A DNA stretch of 64,000 nucleotides from Hymenobacter sp. 5317J-9 (GCF_022921075.1 NZ_CP095050.1:5146001-5210000), one strand, 5' to 3'; shown: positions 34,162-43,186, counted from the first letter of the stretch. A program made the numbers and translations. Notes: a model not told the origin generated them from the sequence alone.

Positions 34162-35306
34162 GCGGCTACGGCAGGGGGTTGAAACAGCTCCAGCGTGATG
34201 TGGTCGGCCAGGAGCTTGCCCGCGTCGGTCAAAGTAAGCACTTCGTTTTGGATGCGGGCCCAGCCGTTGGCTTGCAGCTCGGCGAGGTAGGCGGCGTGGG
34301 CAGCCTGCACGTCGAAGCCCAGCTGGGTGCGCAGGTGGGCCAGGTCGCAGCCGCGGGCCGTGCGCAGGGTGGTAAGCAGGTACTCATTGGCGCGGTCGGT
34401 GGCCGTGAGCTCGTCGAGCGTCACGGGCACTTCGCCGCGCTCGAGCACGGCGGCCACGTACTGCGGATTGTTGGCAAGGGTGAACTGGCGGTTCCGGCCG
34501 TCGTAGCTGTGGGCACTGGGGCCGAGGCCGAGGTAGGGCACGCCGCGCCAGTAGTTGCCGTTGTGACGGCTCTCGCGGCCGGGCTGGCAGAAATTGCTGA
34601 TTTCGTACTGCTCGTAGCCGTGGGCGCGCATGGCGGCCAGCAGCATCTCAAACTGCGTGGCCACAAACTCATCGGGCGCCGCCCTGAAGGTGCCCTTTTG
34701 CAGCCGGTGCCCGAAGGCCGTGCCGGGCTCAATCGTCAGGGCGTAAGCCGATACGTGCGGCACGTCCAGGGCGAAAGCGTTGGCCAAATCGGCTTCCCAA
34801 ATGTGATGGCCCGGCGCGGGCACGCCGTAAATCAAATCAATGGAAATGTTCTCGAAACCGGCATCCTGGGCCCGACGCACGGCCGTGGTCGACTCCTCGG
34901 CGGTGTGGGCGCGGTTCATCAGCCGCAGGTGAGGCTCGTAAAAGCTTTGCAAGCCGATGCTGAGACGGTTGACGCCGGCCTGGCGCAACTCGTGCAGCTT
35001 GGCGGCGCTCAGGTCGTCGGGGTTGGCTTCGAGGGTGATTTCGGCGCCCGGCGCCACGGCAAAATGCCGATGGATGGCGCTGAGAATCTGGTCTAGCTCC
35101 GCGGCCTTGAGAAGCGAAGGCGTGCCGCCGCCGAAGTAGACGGTTTCTAGCACGGTATCTGTCGGCAGGTAATCACGGCGCAGTTCCAGTTCCCGCACGA
35201 TGGCCTCCACCAACTGGCTTTTCAGCCCCAAGGAAGTGCTAAAGTGAAAGTCGCAATAGTGGCAAGCCTGCTTGCAGAACGGAATGTGGAGGTATAGGCC
35301 AGCCAT
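34158..35306 (-). CDS. hemW: Radical SAM protein HemW (haem chaperone)
   Basis: 382 aa. The 4Fe-4S motif CKQACHYC (Cys11, 15, 18) follows YLHIPF. FGGGTPSLL and RLSIGLQSFYEPHLRLMNRA are shared with HemN and HemW. The short N terminus lacks the extra segments of true oxygen-independent coproporphyrinogen oxidase HemN. Role in haem insertion is known for the family. ATG 35306 starts at MAGLYLHIPFC. The promoter motif TACCTTTG is at 35395-35402. Confidence 0.93.
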   Translation of the reverse strand: MAGLYLHIPFCKQACHYCDFHFSTSLGLKSQLVEAIVRELELRRDYLPTDTVLETVYFGGGTPSLLKAAELDQILSAIHRHFAVAPGAEITLEANPDDLSAAKLHELRQAGVNRLSIGLQSFYEPHLRLMNRAHTAEESTTAVRRAQDAGFENISIDLIYGVPAPGHHIWEADLANAFALDVPHVSAYALTIEPGTAFGHRLQKGTFRAAPDEFVATQFEMLLAAMRAHGYEQYEISNFCQPGRESRHNGNYWRGVPYLGLGPSAHSYDGRNRQFTLANNPQYVAAVLERGEVPVTLDELTATDRANEYLLTTLRTARGCDLAHLRTQLGFDVQAAHAAYLAELQANGWARIQNEVLTLTDAGKLLADHITLELFQPPAVAA

Positions 35307-35394
35307 GGAAACGCGGTGAAAAGGCGTAGAGGTAAACGGGCAGCGGCCCCGCAATAATTCCGCCGCCGGATACCAGCGACTCCGCAAAGGTAAA

Positions 35395-35402
35395 AACGGC
35401 CG
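35395..35402 (-). promoter_or_regulatory. -7 motif for hemW
   Basis: TACCTTTG on the minus strand, an exact TAnnTTTG match 89 bases before ATG 35306. Confidence 0.45.
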
Positions 35403-35489
35403 GACGGGTCGCCTGAACGAGGCCGCCAAACCGCGTCCTCGTGGTTACTTTGTGGCGAAAAGCCCCGCCCACCACCAGAGCCTTCTTTC

Positions 35490-36803
35490 GTGAACATTGT
35501 GCAGCATTACCGGTCCGGGCGTCTTTCGCAATACCTGCTGTGGCTGGCCTGCGTGGCGGGCGTGGTGGGCTTGCTGTCGGCCCGCTTCCTGGTGGCGCTG
35601 GCGCCCGTGGTGGGCGTGCTGGCCGTGTTGGCCAACCCCCACCTGCGCCGCGACCTGCCTCGCTACTGGCACAACGGGGCCGCCATGCGCGCGGCGGCCA
35701 TCGTGGTATTTCTGCTGCTGAGCAGCCTCTACACCAGCGAGTGGCCGGTGTGGCGGCACGAGTTGTTCCGTAGCCTAACGTGGTTGGGCGTGCCGCTGGC
35801 GTTTACGGCGGCTGTGCCGCTGGCCCGCGGGCAGCGGCTGGCGGTGGGGGCGCTGTTTGTGCTGGGCACGGCGGCCGTGGGCCTGGCCACCCTGGGCCAG
35901 TACCTGCTACACCCAGAAGCGGCCAACGCAGCCATCAAAATCGGGCAGAACATGCAGGCCGTCACGCGCATTTTCCATATCCCGTTCGGGCTGATGCTGG
36001 CGCAGGCGTTTTTCTGGGGGCTGCTGCTGCGGCGGCACCCGCTGGCGGGCGTGTGGCTGCGGCGGGCGCTGCTGGCGGCGGCCGTGGCGGCGGCGGCGGT
36101 GCTGCACGTACTGGCGTATCGCACGGGGCTGCTGGTGCTGTATGCCGGCCTGCTGGCTTACGCGGGCTGGCTGCTTACGCGCCGCCACCTGGCGCTGGGC
36201 CTGGGGCTGGTGCTGGTGCTGGGCGCGGCCCCATGGCTGGCCTACCGGGCGCTGCCGTCGGTGCGAGAGCGGGTGGGCGCCACCGTGTGGGACGTGCAGC
36301 AGTTTCAGCTCCGGCACGACATCAACGACTACTCCCTGGCCCGGCGCCTGGCCGCGGCCGAAACGGCGGCCTACGTCATCAGCGAGAACTGGCTGGTGGG
36401 CGTGGGCCCGGCCGATACCCACGCCGCCATGCTGCGCCAGTATGCTTGGCACGACTACGGCCTGCGCCTCAAAAACCGCGTGGAAGTGCACAACCAATAC
36501 TTAGAAGCCATGATGGGCGGCGGCCTCATCGGCCTGGCCCTGTGGCTGGCAGTGCTGCTGTGGCCCCTCACCCGGGCTTGGGCGCGGCGCAATGCGGCCA
36601 TCTGCATTTTCATTCTCACCCAAGCCACCGTTGCCATGGTAGTGGATATGCTGAGCCTGCAAATCGGCCTCAACCTCTTCGTGTTCGGCTACGGCTTTCT
36701 GGTGGTGGCCGGCGAAGAGGCCAGCAAGCGAACAGTGGCACAAGCCGAGGCCACGCCAGCCCCCGCGCCCCACTACCTCGCGGCCAGCCAGGAAAGCAGG
36801 TAG
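35490..36803 (+). CDS. O-antigen ligase family (Wzy/WaaL-like) membrane protein
   Basis: 437 aa with a GTG start. It has about 10-12 hydrophobic helices. The large periplasmic loop at about 265-335 (VWDVQQFQLRHDINDYSLAR, WLVGVGPADTHAAML, KNRVEVHNQYLEAMMGGGLI) is the O-antigen ligase domain, with the conserved VHNQYLE motif and the Arg residues used for transfer. It probably joins or polymerises surface glycan. A BamA-like gene follows 81 bases downstream. Confidence 0.88.
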   Translation: MNIVQHYRSGRLSQYLLWLACVAGVVGLLSARFLVALAPVVGVLAVLANPHLRRDLPRYWHNGAAMRAAAIVVFLLLSSLYTSEWPVWRHELFRSLTWLGVPLAFTAAVPLARGQRLAVGALFVLGTAAVGLATLGQYLLHPEAANAAIKIGQNMQAVTRIFHIPFGLMLAQAFFWGLLLRRHPLAGVWLRRALLAAAVAAAAVLHVLAYRTGLLVLYAGLLAYAGWLLTRRHLALGLGLVLVLGAAPWLAYRALPSVRERVGATVWDVQQFQLRHDINDYSLARRLAAAETAAYVISENWLVGVGPADTHAAMLRQYAWHDYGLRLKNRVEVHNQYLEAMMGGGLIGLALWLAVLLWPLTRAWARRNAAICIFILTQATVAMVVDMLSLQIGLNLFVFGYGFLVVAGEEASKRTVAQAEATPAPAPHYLAASQESR

Positions 36804-36884
36804 CCCGACCGCCCGGGCGCCGCTTCGGAGGCCAAGGCTGCGGCCGTTTTATCTTCGGGAAATTAAAAGGCAGCTTTCGCGTTA

Positions 36885-38759
36885 ATGCCCCGAATGGTTA
36901 TCCGGCTACTGTTGCGCTGCGTGGGAATATGGCTGCTGAGCGGCTGGCTCGGCAGCATTGCGGCCCGGGCCCAAACGCCCAGTCTTGACCCCACCGCGCC
37001 CAACCAGCCCGGCCTCGCCACTCCTCCCCTGCCACCGCGCGACGCGCCGCCCCAGGCGCAGGCGCCCCGCCGCGTGCTGGCGCACCCGCGGGCGCTGCTC
37101 CTGCAAACCGAAGCGGCCGACCGGCCCATTGTGCGCCGCTACAAGGTGCGCGCCTCCGTGCCCGACTCCTTGAGCGCGCTGCGCGAAGTGCGCGACCTAG
37201 TGGTGGCCCTGCAGGGCGACGCCTACCTCACGGCCTCGGCCGACGAGCTGCACTGGAGCCGCGACACGGTGCGCGTGCGCCTCTACGTGGGCGAGCAGTT
37301 CCGCTGGGCCCGGCTGCGCAACGGCAACCTCGGCGACGGCCTGATGACGCGCGCCGGCTACCGCGAAAAGCTGTTCCGGCAAACGCCCTTCCTGCCCGAC
37401 GACTGGGCCCGGCTGCAGGAGCGCATTCTCACCGAAGCCGAAAACCAGGGCTTCCCCTTCGCCACCGTGGGCCTCGATTCGGTGCAGCTCAGCGGGCGCG
37501 ACATTGCCGGGCGCGTGGTGCTCAAGCGCGGCCCGGCGGTGGTGTTCGACTCGCTGCAGGTGGTGGGCAACACCAAAACCAAAAAGCGCTTCCTGACCAA
37601 GTACCTGCAGATTTTTCCGGGGCAGCCCTTCAGCCAGCAGCGGGTGGCGGGCGCGGCCCAGCTGCTGCGCCAGCTGCCTTACCTGCGGCTGCGCGCCGAG
37701 CCCGAAATCCGGTTTGCGGGCGGCAAGGCGCGCGTGTACCTGCTGCTCGACGACCGGCCCAGCAACCAGTTCGATGCCATTGTGGGCATCTTGCCCAATG
37801 CCAACGCCGACCAGACCGGCGTGCAGTTCACCGGCGACGTCACCATCAACCTGCGCAACATCAAGGGCGGCGGCAAGCAGATTGGCCTGCAGTGGCGCAA
37901 GACCGATGCCTTCTCACAGTTGCTCGACGCCCAGTACGTGCACCCCAACTTCTTCGGCTCGCCGCTGGAAATATCGGGCACGTTCAACCTCTACAAGCAA
38001 ACCAACGACTTCACCACCATTCAGCCGCGCCTGCAGGTGACGTACCCCACGGCGCGGGCCGGCCGCATCAGCTTCTTTGCCGAGCAGCGCACTTCCTCCC
38101 TCGACTTTCTGAAGGACACCACCGTGCTGCCCGCCAACCTCGACTCGCAGTACAATTCCTACGGCCTGGCCTATGCCTGGGCCAACCTCGACGACCTGTT
38201 TTTTCCGCACCGCGGCGCCCTGCTGCAGCTGCAATCGGCCGTGGGCACCAAAACCATCAGCCAGAACATTCAGCTGCGGCCCGAGCTCTACGCGGGCCTG
38301 CCCATGCGCACCACCCAGTACACCTTCGCGCTGCGCGCCGAGCGCTATTTCCCGGTGAAGCGCGCCGGTGTGCTCCTGCTGCGCCTGCGCAGCGAAGGCC
38401 TGCTCAACCCGCGCCTCTACACCAACGACCTGCTGCGCCTGGGTGGACTGAACTCGCTGCGCGGCTTCAACGAAAACCAGTTCTACACCAGCTCCTTCGC
38501 CGTGGCCACGGCCGAATTCCGGCAGTTTATCGGGCCCGATTCCTACGTGTTTTTGTTTGCCGACCAGGCCTACTTGCGGCACGACGTGACCGATGACCGG
38601 TTTTCGGACCAGCCCACCGGCCTGGGGGCGGGCCTCAGCTTTCGCACGCCGGCCGGGCTGTTTCAGTTCGTGTATTCGGCGGGCCAGGCGCAGTCCATTG
38701 GCCAGCAGTTTGGCCTGAGCAACTCGAAAATCCACTTTGGTCTGACAAGCCGTTTCTAA
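36885..38759 (+). CDS. BamA/TamA family outer-membrane protein
   Basis: 624 aa. A signal peptide (LLLRCVGIWLLSGWLGSIAA) leads into two or three POTRA-like modules (37-300, e.g. VVFDSLQVVGNTKTKKRFLT and GQPFSQQRVAGAAQLLRQLP). A C-terminal 16-strand barrel has the RGFNENQF loop-6 motif (in LGGLNSLRGFNENQFY) and ends SKIHFGLTSRF, an aromatic ending. It is shorter than BamA, so TamA-like or an Omp85 paralogue is likely. It inserts or exports outer-membrane proteins. Confidence 0.9.
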   Translation: MPRMVIRLLLRCVGIWLLSGWLGSIAARAQTPSLDPTAPNQPGLATPPLPPRDAPPQAQAPRRVLAHPRALLLQTEAADRPIVRRYKVRASVPDSLSALREVRDLVVALQGDAYLTASADELHWSRDTVRVRLYVGEQFRWARLRNGNLGDGLMTRAGYREKLFRQTPFLPDDWARLQERILTEAENQGFPFATVGLDSVQLSGRDIAGRVVLKRGPAVVFDSLQVVGNTKTKKRFLTKYLQIFPGQPFSQQRVAGAAQLLRQLPYLRLRAEPEIRFAGGKARVYLLLDDRPSNQFDAIVGILPNANADQTGVQFTGDVTINLRNIKGGGKQIGLQWRKTDAFSQLLDAQYVHPNFFGSPLEISGTFNLYKQTNDFTTIQPRLQVTYPTARAGRISFFAEQRTSSLDFLKDTTVLPANLDSQYNSYGLAYAWANLDDLFFPHRGALLQLQSAVGTKTISQNIQLRPELYAGLPMRTTQYTFALRAERYFPVKRAGVLLLRLRSEGLLNPRLYTNDLLRLGGLNSLRGFNENQFYTSSFAVATAEFRQFIGPDSYVFLFADQAYLRHDVTDDRFSDQPTGLGAGLSFRTPAGLFQFVYSAGQAQSIGQQFGLSNSKIHFGLTSRF

Positions 38760-38963
38760 GGATAAAGCGGGGCATGCCTACGCCATTTCGTCGGCTTTTT
38801 CGGGGAGAAAAACGCCATTTCTGCCAGCGTGGCCGGAATGCTAAAAAATGGCTCAAAAACCCCGTCAATACGACTGATATTCAGGCTCAGTAAGCCATAA
38901 TTAAGATTGGTACATCATTTGTCATAGCAAGCCCGAAGCCGCCCTTAAAAACGGCTCCTTGCC

Positions 38964-39347
38964 ATGAAACTTATCAGCCCGAAATTCATTCGTTCTATCG
39001 CCCCGCAGCTTGACTTGTTCAACACCATTGGCGGCGGCGTAGCCCAACCCCAACTGCGCGTCGACCAGCGTCCGAAAGGCGTGATTCTGCGCGTGGCCAT
39101 GCCCACCGTGCCGGCCGAGAGCTTCCGCGTGGTGCTCAACCAGCAGCGCCTCACCGTATTCGGCGAGTATCGCCACGAGCCCGACGACCAGCTGGCCGCC
39201 CCGCTCTTCGTGCAGACCCTCGACCTGCCCAACAACCTCGACTTGGCCCGCATCGACGCCGTGCACGAGGGCAACGAGTTGCAGGTCCGCATTCCCTTCC
39301 TCAACCCTTCCGACCAGCAGCGCGAAATCGATATTCGCCACAATTAA
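38964..39347 (+). CDS. Hsp20/alpha-crystallin-like small heat shock protein
   Basis: 127 aa. The centre (GVILRVAMPTVPAESFRVVL, LTVFGEYRHEPDD) resembles an alpha-crystallin domain, with NELQVRIPFLNP as the last strand motif. It lacks the classic I-X-I tail. Family role: ATP-independent holdase. The gap 38760-38963 upstream holds a weak sigma-54-like pair (TTGGTAC-N5-TTGTC at 38908-38923) but no gene. Confidence 0.8.
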   Translation: MKLISPKFIRSIAPQLDLFNTIGGGVAQPQLRVDQRPKGVILRVAMPTVPAESFRVVLNQQRLTVFGEYRHEPDDQLAAPLFVQTLDLPNNLDLARIDAVHEGNELQVRIPFLNPSDQQREIDIRHN

Positions 39348-39400
39348 TAACGGGCCTTTGCCCGAATTAAATTCGCTGAACTGCTGTTGATTAACTACCT

Positions 39401-39456
39401 ATAACGCCGGGACCGACCGGCACCGCAGTCCATCGATAACGCCGGGACCGACCGGC
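39401..39456. repeat. Direct repeat ATAACGCCGGGACCGACCGG
   Basis: A 21-base unit occurs at 39401-39421 and again at 39436-39456, spaced by 14 bases. It contains the near-palindrome CCGGGACCGACCGG. The terminator at 39487 follows. Function unknown. Confidence 0.85.
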
Positions 39457-39486
39457 CACGTATTGAGTCTCTTGGGTTTCACATTG

Positions 39487-39518
39487 AGCCACCGCCCACA
39501 GCGGTGGCTTTGTTTTTT
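39487..39518 (+). terminator. Terminator downstream of hsp20-like gene
   Basis: Stem AGCCACCGC / GCGGTGGCT with loop CCACA, then TTGTTTTTT on the plus strand. Confidence 0.85.
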
Positions 39519-39523
39519 GGGGC

Positions 39524-39847
39524 CTACCCAAACAGCGGCACCAGCAGCACGAAGCTCATGAGCAGGGCCAGGTAAAACCAGCCCATCACCTGCCCGCGGT
39601 AGTGGCGCGGCAGTTTGTTGCTAAGCACGAGCACGGCCGTGATGACCAGGGCGAGGTGCAGCACAAAAAACACCATCGTCTTCAGCCAGTTGCTCACGAT
39701 GGTGTTTTCGGGCTGCATCTGGTTCGATTCGCCCAGGCCCGAGGTAAGATACTGCAGGCCGTAGAAGGCAGCGGTTTCGAAGGCCACGAACAGCAGCAAG
39801 CCGATAAACAGCGACTCTTTCGAGGATTTGGGGGCTACGTCGGCCAT
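39524..39847 (-). CDS. Small multipass membrane protein
   Basis: 107 aa with three hydrophobic helices (FIGLLLFVAFETAAFYGLQY, TMVFFVLHLALVITAVLVLS, MGWFYLALLMSFVLLVPLF). No catalytic motif or family recognised. It lies 5 bases after the VF530 gene stop on the same strand and is probably cotranscribed with it. Confidence 0.65.
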   Translation of the reverse strand: MADVAPKSSKESLFIGLLLFVAFETAAFYGLQYLTSGLGESNQMQPENTIVSNWLKTMVFFVLHLALVITAVLVLSNKLPRHYRGQVMGWFYLALLMSFVLLVPLFG

Positions 39848-39852
39848 AGCGG

Positions 39853-40128
39853 TTAGGGGCGCGGGCGGCCCTGCACTTCGGCCGAGCGGGCTTTAATGTA
39901 AAGGGCTTCCACCTTGGCGCGGGCCCAGGGCGTGCGCCGCAAAAACGTGAGGCTGGACTTGATGCTGGGGTTGTCGGCGAAGCAGTTCATGCGCAGGCGC
40001 GCGTCGAGCTCGGGCCAGCCGTAGGCGGCCACCAGGTACTCCAGAATGGCGGCGAGCGTGACGCCGTGCAACTCGCTGATGAGGTGGCCCGATTCGTCGC
40101 GGGCGTCGGCGGCGCGGAGGAAAGACAT
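39853..40128 (-). CDS. VF530 family protein (DUF2132)
   Basis: 91 aa. LHGVTLAAILEYLVAAYGWP, RLRMNCFADNPSIKSSLTFL and RRTPWARAKVEALY match the VF530/DUF2132 family, small helical proteins that bind DNA and are widespread in bacteria. ATG 40128 (MSFLRAAD) is the family start; the frame upstream to 40155 is noise. Role in the cell is unclear. Confidence 0.9.
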   Translation of the reverse strand: MSFLRAADARDESGHLISELHGVTLAAILEYLVAAYGWPELDARLRMNCFADNPSIKSSLTFLRRTPWARAKVEALYIKARSAEVQGRPRP

Positions 40129-40204
40129 AGCAAAGACGGAAAGCTGGAAACGCAAAGTTGGCGAAAAGCCAGCGGCCGAGGCACGATGCCGCCGGGCGGG
40201 GCGT

Positions 40205-40212
40205 TATTTTTG
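40205..40212 (+). promoter_or_regulatory. -7 motif for the GH25 gene
   Basis: TATTTTTG, an exact TAnnTTTG match 13 bases before ATG 40226, giving a very short leader. Confidence 0.5.
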
Positions 40213-40225
40213 AGCCGCACCGCCC

Positions 40226-41113
40226 ATGCCGAATTCGTCCGCCACCCGTCGCGCCGCCCCGTCCGCCTCGCCCCGTGCCCCCCGCCGGGCCTGGCGCCGC
40301 CCGCTGCTGGCCGGCCTGCTGCTGGCGCTGGTGCTCAGCGCGATATACTACCGCCGCCACCAGGTGCAGGTGAACCGCTACGCCCGCCGGGCCTGGGCCA
40401 CCTTCACTCAGAATGGCCTGACGGGCCGCGAGAAAACCCCGCTGCTGGCCGGCTATTCGGTGCACGGCATCGACGTGTCGGCCTACCAGGGGCGCATCGA
40501 CTGGCCCGAGGTGGCGCGCAATAAGGTGCGGTTTGCCTTCATCAAGGCCAGCGAGGGCGCCACGCTGCGCGACCAGCGCTTTGCCCGCAACTGGAAGGAA
40601 GCCCGCAAAGCCGGGGTGCTCTGCGGCGCCTACCACTACTTCCAGCCCAACCGCGACGGCCAGGTGCAGGCCGACCTGTTTGCCCGCACCGTGCCCCTGG
40701 CCCCCGGCGACCTGCCGCCCGTGCTCGACGTGGAAGCCTCTAATTTCCACGACGTGGCCGTGCTGCGCCGCGAGGTGGCCCGCTGGCTGCGCCTCATCGA
40801 GGCGCACTACGGCGTGCGGCCCATTCTTTATTCCAACCACAGCTTCTACCGCCGCCACCTGGCCGGGCACTTCGACAGCTACCCGCTCTGGCTGGCGCAC
40901 TACGAGGTGGAAAAGCCCGCCATGCCCGCCAACAAGTGGATTATCTGGCAGCACTCCGACGAAGCCTACGTGCCCGGCATCCGCGGCGTGGTCGATTTCA
41001 ACGTGTTTCAGGGCAGCTTCGAGCAGCTGCAGGCCCTGCGGGTGCCGGCTCCGCGCCCCAAAGCCGCGGCCCCTTCCCCGGCTTCCAAAAGCCGGCCGGC
41101 GCGTCGGCCCTGA
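40226..41113 (+). CDS. GH25 family lysozyme-like muramidase
   Basis: 295 aa. One transmembrane helix at 28-42 anchors it to the inner membrane. The GH25 domain starts GIDVSAYQGRIDWPEVARNK, has FIKASEGATLRDQRF and VLDVEASNFHD (acidic catalytic pair), and ends IWQHSDEAYVPGIRGVVDFN. A Pro/Ala/Lys tail follows. It cuts peptidoglycan between MurNAc and GlcNAc. No toxin, holin or phage genes nearby, so a cell-wall role is likely. Confidence 0.93.
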   Translation: MPNSSATRRAAPSASPRAPRRAWRRPLLAGLLLALVLSAIYYRRHQVQVNRYARRAWATFTQNGLTGREKTPLLAGYSVHGIDVSAYQGRIDWPEVARNKVRFAFIKASEGATLRDQRFARNWKEARKAGVLCGAYHYFQPNRDGQVQADLFARTVPLAPGDLPPVLDVEASNFHDVAVLRREVARWLRLIEAHYGVRPILYSNHSFYRRHLAGHFDSYPLWLAHYEVEKPAMPANKWIIWQHSDEAYVPGIRGVVDFNVFQGSFEQLQALRVPAPRPKAAAPSPASKSRPARRP

Positions 41114-41209
41114 GTCGGGCGGCGGCCAGGAGTACGAAAGCCGCTTCGGCCGCCCGTTTCATCTTTGGCCGGTATCTTGCTCCAAACCGCCAGCCAACTT
41201 ACTGCTTTG

Positions 41210-41647
41210 ATGACTTTCCATTCCAGAGCCAACCCGCTGTCTACCCGGTTATTGCTGCTGCTATTCCTGGCGCTGGGCCTGCTGTCGTCGTGCGGCAGCA
41301 GCCGCAACGCCGGCAACGACAGCAAGGGCAACTACAGCAAGTTTTCCCAATCGGGCCTCGGGTCTTATTACGCCAACAAGTTCAACGGCCGGGCCACGGC
41401 CAGCGGCTCCATCTACCGGCCGGGCCAGATGACGGCGGCCCACAACACGCTGCCCTTCGGCACGGTCATTCGGGTCACCAACACGCGTAACGGCCGCTCC
41501 GTCGACGTGACGGTGACCGACCGCGGGCCGCACACCAAGGGCTACATCGTGGATGTGTCGCGGCGCGCGGCGGCGCAGCTCGACATCATCGAAGCCGGCG
41601 TGGTGCCCGTGCGCGTGACCGTGGTGCGGGCAGCCAGCGCACCCTAA
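41210..41647 (+). CDS. RlpA-like lipoprotein (double-psi beta-barrel)
   Basis: 145 aa. The lipobox LGLLSSC gives a lipid anchor at about residue 28. The DPBB domain is GLGSYYANKFNGRATASGSI, NTLPFGTVIRVTNTRNGRSV, VTVTDRGP (catalytic-type Asp), and VDVSRRAAAQLDI. No SPOR domain. RlpA proteins are septal lytic transglycosylases acting on denuded glycan. ATG 41210 is preferred to 41165 because it precedes the hydrophobic stretch directly. Confidence 0.92.
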   Translation: MTFHSRANPLSTRLLLLLFLALGLLSSCGSSRNAGNDSKGNYSKFSQSGLGSYYANKFNGRATASGSIYRPGQMTAAHNTLPFGTVIRVTNTRNGRSVDVTVTDRGPHTKGYIVDVSRRAAAQLDIIEAGVVPVRVTVVRAASAP

Positions 41648-41665
41648 GCCGCGCTGTCGGCACCT

Positions 41666-41673
41666 TATTTTTG
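41666..41673 (+). promoter_or_regulatory. -7 motif for the 41692 gene
   Basis: TATTTTTG, an exact TAnnTTTG match 18 bases before ATG 41692. Confidence 0.5.
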
Positions 41674-41691
41674 CCCCGCAAAACTGCCCCA

Positions 41692-41886
41692 ATGAATATT
41701 CGCAAAAAAGTCCGCTGGACGCTGCCGCCTGGCACCAACCGCTACGCCGCCCTCGACCTGTGGGTACCTGCCGCCGAAGACGAAGGCTGGTCGGAAGATG
41801 AAATCCAGTACGTCATCAACGAAGTAGTGGAAGCCGACAACGACGCTGCCGGGCTGGATGTCCTGGCCTGGTACACCGCCCGATAG
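41692..41886 (+). CDS. Short conserved protein of unknown function
   Basis: 64 aa, no signal. Begins MNIRKKVRWTLPPGTNRYAA and ends ADNDAAGLDVLAWYTAR, acidic in the centre. I recognise no family. Its promoter motif and clean codon use support a real gene. ATG 41692 is chosen; the 41671 start would overlap the promoter. Confidence 0.7.
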   Translation: MNIRKKVRWTLPPGTNRYAALDLWVPAAEDEGWSEDEIQYVINEVVEADNDAAGLDVLAWYTAR

Positions 41887-41927
41887 CCAGCCTCCCGGCG
41901 TTGTTGGCTGCCAGGACATTCCCCTTT

Positions 41928-42302
41928 CTAACGAACCAACTGACGCGGGCGCAGCGCCTGGCGCAGCCATGTGCCGGCCAACGCCGCCAGCCCGCCGGCC
42001 AAGCCAGCTATGAGCCCGGCCACCAGCACCAGCACGGGCACCGAGCCGCCCAGCGGCAGCAGCTGCGCCACGCGGTGGGCCAACAAGCCGTCGTTCTGAT
42101 ACGCCAGCCAGGCGGCGGGCAATATCCAGCTCAGTGCCGTTCCCGCAAAGCCCGCCCAAAACGCAGCCTTGCCGCTAGGCGCAATGGCCAGGCCGACCAC
42201 GAAAGCCACCACGGCCAGGCTCCACCACGGCAGGTCCAGCTGCACGGCCGAGGCCAGCACGAGAATGAGAATAGGTAAAAGCCAGGGGTTGCGCCAGTTC
42301 AT
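41928..42302 (-). CDS. Small membrane protein of unknown function
   Basis: 124 aa, mostly hydrophobic, four predicted helices (LLPILILVLASAVQLDLPWW, WSLAVVAFVVGLAIA, AFWAGFAGTALSWILPAAWL, VPVLVLVAGLIAGLAGGLAA). No catalytic motif seen. The 3' neighbour on the plus strand is convergent. Function unknown. Confidence 0.65.
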   Translation of the reverse strand: MNWRNPWLLPILILVLASAVQLDLPWWSLAVVAFVVGLAIAPSGKAAFWAGFAGTALSWILPAAWLAYQNDGLLAHRVAQLLPLGGSVPVLVLVAGLIAGLAGGLAALAGTWLRQALRPRQLVR

Positions 42303-42385
42303 GTAGGCAAGATAGTGCTTTGCCGGGTAGTGTCATTGCGAGTCCGCAGACCGTGCAATGCCAAGCTGGCCCGTGTGCCCATGCC

Positions 42386-43048
42386 TCAGGCGGCGGCCAG
42401 CACTTCCGGGTCGTTGTTAGCTGGCGAGTTCACGCGCTTGCTGATGACGTATTCCTGCATGGCGGCGGCATCGTAGGGCAACAACAGGTCCTGGTGGGCC
42501 TTCAGGCCCAGGCCGTCGTCGAGCCAGGCCTGCTCGGCGGCGCGGGTGGGCAGAATGACCGGCATGCGGTTGTGAATATTGGCCATCAGCTCGTTGGGCT
42601 CGGTGGTGATGATGGTGAAGGTGGGGTGCACCTCGCCGGTGCCGCGGTCCACCCACTCATCCCAGAGCCCGGCGAAGGCGAAGGGCTGCTCATTGCGCAG
42701 CAGGATGCGGTGCGGCACCTTGCCGGCCGGCGTGGCCTGCCACTCAAAAAAGCTGTCGGCCAGCACCAGGCAGCGCTTGCGCCCCAGCAGCTGCCGGAAG
42801 CTGGGTTTCTCGGCCAGCGTTTCGGCGCGGGCGTTGATGGGCTTGGGGCCGGCGGCGGGGTCCTTGCTCCAGCCGGGCACCAAGCCCCAGCTCAGTAGCT
42901 GAATCTGGCCGGGGGCGGCGTTGGTGATGATGGGCAGGCGCTGCGAGGGCGCGGCGTTGTAAGTAGTGGGCGCGGGCTCGGTGAACGTGGCATCGAAGCG
43001 CTGCTCAATGGTTGGCGCGGGGGCAATGAAGGTGTAGCGGCCACACAT
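42386..43048 (-). CDS. SOS response-associated peptidase (SRAP, YedK/HMCES-like)
   Basis: 220 aa. MCGRYTFIAPAPTIEQRFDA provides catalytic Cys2 after Met removal; YNAAPSQRLPIITN and LSWGLVPGWSKDP are conserved, along with INARAETLAEKPSFRQLL, ADSFFEWQ and NRMPVILP. It crosslinks to abasic sites in single-stranded DNA and protects them during replication. Confidence 0.95.
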   Translation of the reverse strand: MCGRYTFIAPAPTIEQRFDATFTEPAPTTYNAAPSQRLPIITNAAPGQIQLLSWGLVPGWSKDPAAGPKPINARAETLAEKPSFRQLLGRKRCLVLADSFFEWQATPAGKVPHRILLRNEQPFAFAGLWDEWVDRGTGEVHPTFTIITTEPNELMANIHNRMPVILPTRAAEQAWLDDGLGLKAHQDLLLPYDAAAMQEYVISKRVNSPANNDPEVLAAA

Positions 43049-43080
43049 GGGGAGGAAGGGAAATAGTGGAAAGGAAAATA

Positions 43081-43186
43081 GCTGTCATTCTGAACGCAGT
43101 GAAGGACCTTATCACGCCCGGACGAGTCGTTTATACGACAATCGTTCCGACGTGATAAGGTCCTTCACTGCGTTCAGGATGACAGC
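43081..43186. repeat. Long palindromic intergenic repeat, family 1
   Basis: Arms 43081-43116 and 43151-43186 are 36-base reverse complements with one mismatch, beginning GCTGTCATTCTGAACGCAGT. It lies between SRAP and the phosphorylase stop. Confidence 0.9.

Noticed and set aside
36804..36884. Gene between the O-antigen ligase and BamA-like genes
   Set aside because: The 81 bases hold no plausible frame; only a GC-rich linker.
40226..41113. GH25 gene as a phage lysin or effector
   Set aside because: It has its own promoter motif, a membrane anchor and no phage or secretion genes beside it.
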